A model generated the notes under the pieces. It was not told the DNA's origin, made no database searches, and saw nothing but the letters and a program-made list of their open reading frames with translations. The translations under genes and the position numbers were made by a program. A DNA stretch of 5,277 nucleotides. Source: Desulfobacteraceae bacterium (GTDB taxonomy: Bacteria; Desulfobacterota; Desulfobacteria; Desulfobacterales; Desulfosalsimonadaceae). Below, piece after piece: positions 1-5,277 of the stretch (positions are counted from its first letter, which is position 1; each line of letters begins with the position of its first letter). Location of the stretch: the NCBI GenBank assembly GCA_003551985.1, contig PUOB01000246.1:1-5277 (forward strand), read 5' to 3'.

Positions 1-15
1 AAGAATCCGGGACAT
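1..15 (-). CDS. possible start of a CDS running off the left edge
   Basis: On the minus strand an ATG at 15-13 opens the reading MSRIL before the window ends. A plausible Shine-Dalgarno sequence, AGGAAAGG (28-21), lies five bases upstream of the ATG. Five codons cannot identify a product. The direction agrees with all other genes in the window. The alternative is that this is chance and the left end is intergenic or part of a decayed gene. Confidence 0.25.
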
Positions 16-112
16 GCTTACCTTTCCTGGCAGATGGTTAGGAGCCAACGCTTCGTGCGGACTTCTACGAGATCACGGAGACGGCTTCAGGAATACTGGC
101 GCCCCTCATCGA

Positions 113-151
113 CCGCTGGGGTTAAGGGATAAGGCGAACCCCGACGGTTTT
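113..151 (+). terminator. imperfect hairpin followed by a short T run, possible weak terminator
   Basis: CCGCTGGGGTT (113-123) can pair with AACCCCGACGG (137-147). The stem is 11 positions long with one mismatch and one G-U pair, around a 13-base loop. On the plus strand it is followed by TTTT (148-151), then GCTGTTG, so the T run is short. On the minus strand, the direction of the tRNA and cop genes, no T run follows. It could be a weak terminator for plus-strand transcription, a processing structure downstream of the tRNA, or chance in GC-rich DNA. Confidence 0.25.
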
Positions 152-207
152 GCTGTTGACTTCGCCGGACTGCCCTGACTTGCAGCTTGTTGATTGCATA
201 GGGCGGG

Positions 208-283
208 TGGTGGAGATGAGGGGGATCGAACCCCTGACCTCGGCGTTGCGAACGCCGCGCTCTCCCGGCTGAGCTACATCCCC
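208..283 (-). tRNA. tRNA-Ala (anticodon CGC), CCA encoded
   Basis: The minus strand folds into a complete 76-nt cloverleaf. The acceptor stem is GGGGATG with CATCTCC, including a G3-U70 wobble, the known identity element for alanyl-tRNA synthetase. The D stem is GCTC/GAGC. The anticodon stem is CGGCG/CGCCG around loop TTCGCAA, giving anticodon CGC (250-248), which reads GCG alanine codons. The variable loop is AGGTC. The T arm is AGGGG-TTCGATC-CCCCT. The discriminator base is A, and CCA is encoded at 210-208. No intron or mismatched stem is seen. It lies about 43 bases downstream of the DUF2400 gene on the same strand and has its own promoter, though read-through from the cop operon is possible. 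Confidence 0.97.
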
Positions 284-301
284 ACGTGGTGAAAGGCTGA
301 T

Positions 302-330
302 TTAGTAACAACACAGTAACGAAAAGTCAA
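302..330 (-). promoter_or_regulatory. sigma70-type promoter of the tRNA-Ala gene
   Basis: On the minus strand TTGACT (330-325) and TACTAA (307-302) are separated by exactly 17 bases. They match the -35 and -10 consensus in five and four to five positions respectively. Transcription would start near 295, giving a leader of about 12 bases before the tRNA 5' end at 283. The -35 box overlaps the stop codon (329-327) of the upstream DUF2400 gene, so the promoter is partly embedded in coding sequence. A perfect CCACGTGG palindrome (289-282) spans the leader/tRNA boundary; its significance is unknown. Confidence 0.7.
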
Positions 331-1109
331 GGACAAATCAACCGGAACCCATCGTCCTTTCGTATGCCCCGCCGGGTCAGGACAAAATCATAGCGCACCG
401 GATCGGTCGGGGATATGCGGGAAAACGCAGCGGTCACCTCGAGGGCGGTCTTCATGTTTGCCTGCCTGCGCCCGGTAAAACCCAATTCAAGGCATAGCCG
501 GTGCATGTGGACATCCATGGGGACAATGAGCATGGATGGGCAGAGCGAATCCCATCCTCCCGGATCGACCGCATCGCTACGGACCATCCACCGCAAAAAC
601 AGGTTAAGGCGCTTGCAGGCGCTTCCTTTCTCCACCCGCGCGACCAGGTGGCCGGGATCGGATGCTGCGCCGTTTCGGATGGCCGTGGAAAAATCCGACA
701 GTGCACGCAGGTATGTGGTATCGTTCCCGCCGCAGCCGGCTTCGAAGCGTGCCTGGAGGGATCCCCTGTCGCCAATGACCGCTTTCAGGCCCGAGAGCAT
801 ACCGGCAAGATGCGCACCGGTGGCGAACCGATGAACAAATCCGCTGAAATCCGCCATGAAATCCAAGTACCCGGCCTTCTCCAGGTACGCCCGGGGACTC
901 TCCCCCATCACCGCAAGCACGCGTTCCACACTTTTTACAATCTGCCGCACGTTGCCGTAAGCAAGGCCCGATGCGATAAAGCCGACGATCTCACGGTCCC
1001 CCGTATCCGGGTACCGGTACAGAAAAGACAAGGGATCGGGATCAACGTAGCAACGCCGGTTTTTGGATAGATAAAGGGCTTCGAGTTGATCAGCATACCG
1101 TTGGATCAT
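327..1109 (-). CDS. TIGR02757 / DUF2400 family protein
   Basis: This 260-residue protein has the expected family length and spans the whole family. Hallmarks are the N-terminal [15 protein letters not shown] block (21-35), [19 protein letters not shown] (39-57), [16 protein letters not shown] (162-177), the [19 protein letters not shown] block (194-212) and [14 protein letters not shown] near the C terminus (236-249). No signal peptide or membrane segment is seen, so it should be cytosolic. The biochemical function of the family is not established to my knowledge. The PMDVHMHR segment resembles the VDTH strand carrying the catalytic Asp of helix-hairpin-helix DNA glycosylases, but the usual LPGVGxKTA Lys motif is absent, so a repair role is only inference. 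The ATG overlaps the copA stop as ATGA (1109-1106). There is no good Shine-Dalgarno, which suggests translation coupled to copA. Confidence 0.93.
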   Translation of the reverse strand: MIQRYADQLEALYLSKNRRCYVDPDPLSFLYRYPDTGDREIVGFIASGLAYGNVRQIVKSVERVLAVMGESPRAYLEKAGYLDFMADFSGFVHRFATGAHLAGMLSGLKAVIGDRGSLQARFEAGCGGNDTTYLRALSDFSTAIRNGAASDPGHLVARVEKGSACKRLNLFLRWMVRSDAVDPGGWDSLCPSMLIVPMDVHMHRLCLELGFTGRRQANMKTALEVTAAFSRISPTDPVRYDFVLTRRGIRKDDGFRLICP

Positions 1110-3556
1110 TTGAGTTTGGCCCTGTAAAGCAGCAGGCTGTTGGTCACAACGGAGATGCTGCTCAAAGACATTGCCACGGCCGCCAGCATGGGGTTTAACT
1201 CCCGCAGCATTCCGGGCATGCCTTCAATCGGGTACAGGATACCGGCGGCTACAGGGATCAGCAGGGTGTTGTAGCAAAACGCCCAGAACAGGTTCTGCCA
1301 TACCGTCTGCATGGTTTTTTTGCTGACATCCAGGGCCTTGACCACGGAAAGCAGGTTCCCGCCCGTCAAAACGACATCACCGGTTTCGATGGCCACGTCG
1401 GTGCCGCTGCCCACGGCAAACCCCACGTCCGCAATCGCAAGCGCCGGCGCATCATTGATGCCGTCGCCGACCATGCCGATCCTGCGATTGCCGGACTGCA
1501 GTTCTTTAATTTTTTCCGCCTTTTCTTCCGGCCGGACTTCCGCAAAAACCTCGTCAATACCGATCTCCGAGGCAATGGTGTCGGCCGTTCGCCGGTTGTC
1601 TCCCGTCAGCATGATCACATGGAGGCCGTATCGGTGCAAGGCGCTAACCATGTCCGCGGCTTCCGGCTTGATGGTGTCCGCCACAGCCACAAGCCCCAAA
1701 GGGACGTCCGCTTTTACCACCATGACGACGGTTTTACCGTGCTGCTGCAATTCATTGATATCTGCGCCGTAGGCTGAAACCTCAACGCCCTGGGCCGAAA
1801 ACCAGGACGCCTGGCCCACCCGGACCCCATTCCCGTCGATTTCCGCAGCGACCCCTTCTCCCCCGGTTGACTTGAAGGCGTCGGCCTTGTAGAGGGCGAG
1901 ATCCTCGCGGGCCGCCGCCCGCACCACTGCTCTGCCGACGGGATGCTCGGATCCGGCCTCCACGGATGCGGCAAGCCTGAGCAATTCCTCCCGGCTGGTC
2001 CCCCCAGGATCAAAACAGATGACATCGGTGACTTCCGGCTTGCCCATGGTCAGGGTTCCGGTCTTGTCAAACACGATGGCGTCAAGTTTTTGCGCGGCCT
2101 CCAACGCTTCCCCGCTTTTAAATAAAATCCCCTGTTCTGCAGCCTTTCCGGTACCCGCCATGACCGCCGTCGGTGTGGCAAGCCCTAAAGCGCAGGGGCA
2201 GGCGATAACCAGCACGGTGACCAGGCGGATCATCCCCGGCAGATAGTCGGCTGTAAAATACAGCCATATGAAAAACGTCAATATGGCAATCAATACGACG
2301 ACGGGAACAAAAACCGCCGCCACCCGGTCAACCGCAGCCTGTATGGGCGGCTGGCTTCCCTGGGCTTCCCGCACCATTCTGACGATCTGGGCAAGCGCCG
2401 TGTCCTTTCCCACGCGTGTTGCCTCGAACAGAAGGGTACCGTCGCTGTTGATCGTGCCGCCGATGATCGTGTCGCCAGGCCTTCGTGTAACGGGGAGGGG
2501 TTCACCGGTGAGCATGGACTCGTCCACCGCGGACTGGCCCTCCAAAACCTTTCCGTCCACCGGAATTCTCTGACCGGGCCGAACGCGGATATGCCATCCC
2601 TTGAGGACCTCTGAGACGGGCACCTCTTTTTCGCTGTCGTCCTCAACGACCACCGCGGTGTCAGGGCTCAAATCAAGTAGCTTTCTCACCGCACCGCCGG
2701 TTTTGCGCTTGGTCCGCATTTCAAGCATCTTGCCGAACTTGATCAGCGTTATGATCATGGCGGCGGTTTCAAAATAGACGTGATCGCCCAGGTGCGGAAG
2801 CAGCAGAATGGCGACGGAATAAAAATAAGCGACCGAAGACCCCATTGCCACCAGGACGTCCATGTTGGCGCTTCTGTTGAGCAGGCTGCGGTACCCGCCG
2901 GTGTAGTAATCCATTCCGGTATAGAACTGCACCGGCGTGGCCAGCAGGAACAACACCCACGTCACGGCCGGCACATGGGCCCATTCCCCGAAAAAATGCA
3001 TATCCCGACCCATGCTCAGGGCAAACAAAGGGATGGTGAATATCAAACCGACGATGAACTTCTTCGTCTGGTCCCGGACCTCTGCGCTTCGGGCCGCCAT
3101 CTCGTGATCTTCGGCATCCGCGCCGGATTCGTCCGGAATAACTGCGCCATACCCGGCGTTATTAATGACGGCGGCGATCTCTTCGAGGTCGATCAACGAT
3201 GGGATATAATCAACCGTTACAGACTCGGTCGCAAAATTGACGGAAGCGTCGAGTACGCCCTGGGCCTTCCGTGAAAGCGCCCGCTCCACACTCGCGGAAC
3301 AGTTCGCGCATGTCATACCTGTAACCGCCAGTTCCACGCGGCGGGAAGCGACACCGTATCCCGCATGCCGTATCCGGGCGACAATGTCATGAAGGCCAAT
3401 TTTTTCCGGGTCGTATTTGACGTAGGTCTGCTCGGCGCCGAAATTGACGTGGACCGACAAGACGCCGTCCAGCCGGCCGAGGCTTCGCTCGATGGCGCGG
3501 GCGCAGTTGCTGCAGGTCATTCCGGTCACCGCAAGCGTGATTTCCTTATCTGCCAT
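1106..3556 (-). CDS. copA: Cu(I)-exporting P1B-type ATPase CopA
   Basis: This 816-residue pump couples ATP hydrolysis to Cu(I) export across the inner membrane. There are two N-terminal HMA metal-binding domains, with MTCSNC at 13-18 and MTCANC at 81-86. Hydrophobic segments follow at about 167-183, 197-213, 233-254 and 260-275. The actuator TGE motif is at 350-352. The membrane CPC motif is at 453-455, inside ACPCALG. The phosphorylated Asp is D497 in DKTGTLT. The nucleotide-binding HP motif is H538-P539, TGDN is at 651-654 and GDGINDAP is at 697-704. The final two membrane helices carry YN (762-763) and MSLSS (796-800), which with CPC form the Cu(I) signature of P1B-1 pumps rather than Zn/Cd pumps. 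Length and motifs are complete, with no frameshift. It starts 20 bases after the CopZ-like gene with only a weak Shine-Dalgarno (CGGGG), and its TGA overlaps the next gene's ATG. Silver may also be a substrate. Confidence 0.97.
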   Translation of the reverse strand: MADKEITLAVTGMTCSNCARAIERSLGRLDGVLSVHVNFGAEQTYVKYDPEKIGLHDIVARIRHAGYGVASRRVELAVTGMTCANCSASVERALSRKAQGVLDASVNFATESVTVDYIPSLIDLEEIAAVINNAGYGAVIPDESGADAEDHEMAARSAEVRDQTKKFIVGLIFTIPLFALSMGRDMHFFGEWAHVPAVTWVLFLLATPVQFYTGMDYYTGGYRSLLNRSANMDVLVAMGSSVAYFYSVAILLLPHLGDHVYFETAAMIITLIKFGKMLEMRTKRKTGGAVRKLLDLSPDTAVVVEDDSEKEVPVSEVLKGWHIRVRPGQRIPVDGKVLEGQSAVDESMLTGEPLPVTRRPGDTIIGGTINSDGTLLFEATRVGKDTALAQIVRMVREAQGSQPPIQAAVDRVAAVFVPVVVLIAILTFFIWLYFTADYLPGMIRLVTVLVIACPCALGLATPTAVMAGTGKAAEQGILFKSGEALEAAQKLDAIVFDKTGTLTMGKPEVTDVICFDPGGTSREELLRLAASVEAGSEHPVGRAVVRAAAREDLALYKADAFKSTGGEGVAAEIDGNGVRVGQASWFSAQGVEVSAYGADINELQQHGKTVVMVVKADVPLGLVAVADTIKPEAADMVSALHRYGLHVIMLTGDNRRTADTIASEIGIDEVFAEVRPEEKAEKIKELQSGNRRIGMVGDGINDAPALAIADVGFAVGSGTDVAIETGDVVLTGGNLLSVVKALDVSKKTMQTVWQNLFWAFCYNTLLIPVAAGILYPIEGMPGMLRELNPMLAAVAMSLSSISVVTNSLLLYRAKLK

Positions 3557-3576
3557 TTATAGCCCCGCTGCTTCCG

Positions 3577-3780
3577 TTATTCCGCCGGATAGCCGATTTC
3601 GTTCAGTACCTGGCGCATTTTATCCATGGTGGCCGGATGGTCGAACTCGACCATTACCATTTTACTGTTTGCATCGCCTTCCACCGAGGCGACCCCCTCT
3701 ATTTCAAGGAGTTCATTTTTAATGGTGTTGACGCAATGGCCGCACGATATATTGGGAATGGACAGGGTTTCTTTTTCCAT
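3577..3780 (-). CDS. copZ: CopZ-like copper chaperone (single HMA domain)
   Basis: This 67-residue protein is one HMA domain and nothing more, the usual size for CopZ/Atx1 chaperones. The metal site is C13-G14-H15-C16 in ISCGHC. The CxHC form is typical of bacterial CopZ, where the residue between the cysteines next to Cys16 is His. The usual Met two residues before the first Cys is replaced by Ile11. The C-terminal GY pair (63-64) matches the conserved Gly-Tyr of CopZ. It is predicted to be cytosolic and to hand Cu(I) to the HMA domains of CopA, whose gene follows after 20 bases. The ATG is supported by AAAGGAAG (3795-3788) seven bases upstream, and a second AAGGAG lies slightly further away. 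A generic HMA-domain protein for another metal is possible, but the copA neighbour favours copper. Confidence 0.9.
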   Translation of the reverse strand: MEKETLSIPNISCGHCVNTIKNELLEIEGVASVEGDANSKMVMVEFDHPATMDKMRQVLNEIGYPAE

Positions 3781-3807
3781 GTCGGTTCTTCCTTTCTCCT
3801 TATAATT

Positions 3808-3832
3808 GATGCGCTTCCTTCGTCAGCGCATC
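3808..3832 (-). promoter_or_regulatory. perfect 8-bp inverted repeat in the copZ leader
   Basis: GATGCGCT and AGCGCATC are exact reverse complements separated by nine bases, ending 28 bases upstream of the copZ ATG. In mRNA this would form an 8-bp stem with loop GACGAAGGA. In DNA it is a dyad suited to a dimeric regulator. It is not a typical intrinsic terminator because no U run follows on the minus strand. It does not match the CueR or CsoR operator patterns that I know. It could be a metal-responsive operator, an mRNA structure near the ribosome site, or chance. Confidence 0.4.
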
Positions 3833-3834
3833 CT

Positions 3835-3863
3835 ATGATGGCTTGATATGAAGGCTTGCGCAA
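3835..3863 (-). promoter_or_regulatory. weak candidate promoter for copZ-copA-DUF2400
   Basis: On the minus strand TTGCGC (3863-3858) and CATCAT (3840-3835) are 17 bases apart, matching the sigma70 -35 and -10 consensus in three and four positions. The 5' element sits inside the perfect palindrome TTGCGCAA (3863-3856). A start site seven bases downstream of the -10 would fall inside the 3808-3832 dyad. A weak promoter overlapped by a dyad would fit a regulated copper operon, but the boxes are poor and other placements in 3781-3921 are possible. Confidence 0.25.
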
Positions 3864-3921
3864 TCCCGAAGAATACAGCGTAAAAGTCGCTATATTGGCT
3901 GGAAAGGGCGTCCGGGAATTA

Positions 3922-4821
3922 CTATGTTAGAAGATCCGCCAGGGCCGTCTCCAGTTCGGGGTATGTGAAGGTAAACCCATGCTTGAGAAGCTTGGCAGGG
4001 GTTGCCCGCTGGCTGGCCAGAATCATCTCTCCCAGCTCGCCCATAGCAAGGGATAGGGCGAATTTGGGGACCCGGAAAACGGTGGGTCGGCCCAAAACCT
4101 TGCCGAGCGCCCTTGCAAACACCTCGTTTCTTATTGGGTTTGGTGAACAGCAGTTAACCGGTCCGGATATTCCGGCGTTTGAAAGGACAAAGGCATGGGC
4201 GGATATCAAATCCTCGATGTGTATCCAGGGCATGTACTGCCGGCCGGTACCGAGGGGGCCGCCCACAAACGCCTTGAAGGCGGGCAGCATCATTTTAAGG
4301 GCGCCGCCGTTTCTTCCCATGATGAGGCCAAAGCGCATGTTGGCCACGCGAACGCCTTTTTCCGCCGCCCGGTTTGCCTCCTTCTCCCAGTCGACGCAAA
4401 CGCGTGCCAGGAAATCATCGCCGTTGTTTTTTTCTTCGCCGAGCAATTCGTCCCCCCGGTCACCGTAAAACCCGACGGCCGAAGTGCTCAGCAGGATTTG
4501 CGAACGGTTTCCAGAAAATGCAGCAACGACATTCGCGGTCGTGCGAATCCGGCTTTCGTAAATTTCGTTCTTGGTTTTTTCGGACCACCGGCCGAATATG
4601 TTTTTGCCTGCAAGGTTGATGACCGCATCAGCGCTGCCGACGGCCTCCTGCCAGCCACCCGGTTCGGTTGTATCCGCCTGAATCCAGGAAAATACGGACG
4701 GATCTTTGATTGCAGGCGGGTCATTGCGATCCACCCCGACAACCGTGTGGCCACTTCCGGAAAAAAATTCAGCCATCCGTCTGCCTACAAAACCGCCGGC
4801 CCCGGTAATAAGTATTTTCAA
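3922..4821 (-). CDS. TIGR01777 family NAD(P)-binding epimerase/oxidoreductase (extended SDR)
   Basis: This 299-residue protein has the standard family length. The Rossmann glycine motif TGAGGFVG is at 6-13, and an acidic residue, D31, ends the second strand (GVDRN), which suggests NAD(H) preference. Family hallmarks follow: NLAGKNIFGRWSEKTKNEIYESR (69-91), STSAVGFYGDRG (112-123), PWIHIEDL (198-205), SPNPIRNEVFARALG (226-240) and SQRATPAKLLKHGFTFTYPELE (270-291). The canonical SDR YxxxK pair is not visible; the equivalent stretch reads CVDWEKEA (142-149), normal for this YfcH-like group, whose substrate is unknown. It is predicted to be cytosolic. The start is TTG (4821-4819), preceded by a strong AAGGAGG, and this reading puts the Rossmann strand at the N terminus as expected. 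It lies 30 bases after the stress-protein gene, probably in one operon. The relative order is not obviously related to copper. Confidence 0.93.
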   Translation of the reverse strand: MKILITGAGGFVGRRMAEFFSGSGHTVVGVDRNDPPAIKDPSVFSWIQADTTEPGGWQEAVGSADAVINLAGKNIFGRWSEKTKNEIYESRIRTTANVVAAFSGNRSQILLSTSAVGFYGDRGDELLGEEKNNGDDFLARVCVDWEKEANRAAEKGVRVANMRFGLIMGRNGGALKMMLPAFKAFVGGPLGTGRQYMPWIHIEDLISAHAFVLSNAGISGPVNCCSPNPIRNEVFARALGKVLGRPTVFRVPKFALSLAMGELGEMILASQRATPAKLLKHGFTFTYPELETALADLLT

Positions 4822-4826
4822 GACTG

Positions 4827-4833
4827 CCTCCTT
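4827..4833 (-). promoter_or_regulatory. strong Shine-Dalgarno deciding a TTG start
   Basis: AAGGAGG on the minus strand (4833-4827) sits five bases before the TTG at 4821-4819. It is the best ribosome binding site in the window. Together with the position of the TGAGGFVG motif, it fixes the rare TTG start of the SDR gene. Confidence 0.85.
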
Positions 4834-4851
4834 GTTTTGGTGCCTGCCTTG

Positions 4852-5277
4852 CTATGTCACGACAAGTACCGATGCCGTCTTAACGCCATTTAATACTTTT
4901 TGCGAAACGCTGCCGAAAAAAAAGTCCGAGGCCCCCGATACGCCTCTTTTTCCGACTACCACCACATCGTGTCCGGAATCGGCCTCTTTAATAATATCCC
5001 GGGCAACGCCCTTTTCAAGCGGCTTTACTTTCGTTCGCACGCGGTCCTCTGCGAATCCCGCTGTCAGGAACTGTCGGCGGGCTTCTTTGACGGCATTTTC
5101 CAGCAGACCCTTTTTCTGATCCTCAACCGCGCAGAAAGCGGCGCGCTCTCTCTGGAATGTGGGCGTAAGGCTTGGGCTGTTGTAGTCGCATATGCTCTTG
5201 TAGTCCTGCAACACACTGAAAAGCGTAATCTCAGCATCCTTTTCCAGCAGCGAAACAGCGAAGGCAACCGCACGCAT
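4852..5277 (-). CDS. universal stress protein (UspA family), 5' end outside the window
   Basis: The 141 visible residues are a UspA-fold protein. The C-terminal half carries the ATP-binding signature G-2x-G-9x-G-S: G109, G112, G122, S123, within VVVVGKRGVSGASDFFFGS. The end KTASVLVVT is the usual last beta strand. The visible text starts at MRAVAFAVSLLEKDAEITLFSVL, which matches the first helix and second strand of Usp domains. The first strand with its ILVAVDGS-type segment is missing, so the ATG exactly at the window edge is probably an internal Met and roughly 15-25 N-terminal residues lie beyond. It is a cytosolic, nucleotide-binding, stress-associated protein of unknown specific role. 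Its stop lies 30 bases before the TTG of the SDR gene, consistent with one operon. Confidence 0.88.
   Translation of the reverse strand: MRAVAFAVSLLEKDAEITLFSVLQDYKSICDYNSPSLTPTFQRERAAFCAVEDQKKGLLENAVKEARRQFLTAGFAEDRVRTKVKPLEKGVARDIIKEADSGHDVVVVGKRGVSGASDFFFGSVSQKVLNGVKTASVLVVT

Noticed and set aside
87..314. 75-codon minus-strand open reading frame
   Set aside because: It runs straight through the tRNA-Ala gene, has arginine-rich low-complexity composition and matches no known protein; it is a chance frame.
501..1070. 189-codon plus-strand open frame
   Set aside because: It is antisense to the well-supported DUF2400 gene, has no family features and is explained by GC-rich codon bias on the other strand.
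2780..3274. 164-codon plus-strand open frame
   Set aside because: It is antisense to copA, whose motifs are intact across this stretch.
3808..3832. Intrinsic terminator of the SDR gene
   Set aside because: The stem is good, but it is followed by AATTATAA rather than a U run, and it lies close to the copZ ribosome binding site.
3781..3921. CueR/MerR-type or CsoR-type operator
   Set aside because: I looked for the known inverted-repeat patterns and a 19-20 bp spaced promoter and found no convincing match.
4195..4893. 232-codon plus-strand open frame
   Set aside because: It is antisense to the SDR gene and the gap after it, with no recognisable domain.
5275..5277. ATG at the right edge as the true start of the stress protein
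   Set aside because: The Usp fold normally has a first beta strand with a Val-Asp-Gly-Ser type segment before this point, so the gene must begin outside the window.
1..5277. CRISPR array, insertion sequence or other mobile element
   Set aside because: No regularly spaced repeats, transposase or integrase motifs, or terminal inverted repeats were seen.

Overview
The window is ordinary bacterial chromosome with moderately high GC. Every supported gene lies on the minus strand, so transcription runs from high to low coordinates. The gene families and general style suggest a deltaproteobacterium (Desulfobacterota-like). That is an impression from protein resemblance, not a proven assignment.

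Layout in the order of transcription. At the right edge is the 3' part of a universal stress protein gene (4852-5277); its true start lies outside the window. Thirty bases later comes a TIGR01777-type NAD(P)-binding epimerase/SDR gene (3922-4821). It uses a TTG start behind a strong Shine-Dalgarno sequence. A 141-base intergenic gap follows (3781-3921), holding a perfect 8-bp dyad and a weak candidate promoter. Next is a copper-handling pair: a CopZ-like HMA chaperone (3577-3780), then 20 bases later a CopA-type Cu(I)-exporting P1B ATPase with two N-terminal HMA domains (1106-3556). The copA stop overlaps the start of a DUF2400/TIGR02757 gene (327-1109) by four bases (ATGA), so the three genes copZ-copA-DUF2400 probably form one transcription unit. 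A tRNA-Ala(CGC) gene with an encoded CCA (208-283) follows. It has a near-consensus promoter whose -35 box overlaps the DUF2400 stop codon. The leftmost 207 bases hold no confident gene: there is a hairpin at 113-147 and possibly the first five codons of another minus-strand gene at 1-15.

Working together: CopZ would bind cytosolic Cu(I) and pass it to CopA, which pumps it out across the inner membrane at the cost of ATP. The role of the coupled DUF2400 protein is unknown. Its sequence has a HhH-GPD-glycosylase-like Asp segment (VPMDVHMHR), which hints at a DNA-repair fold, but this is inference. The stress protein and the SDR gene appear to be a separate small operon.

I found no mobile element, CRISPR array or clear novel defence or metabolic system. 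The most useful points for follow-up are the copA-DUF2400 coupling, the glycosylase-like signature in DUF2400, the dyad in the copZ leader, and the tRNA promoter embedded in the end of a coding gene.
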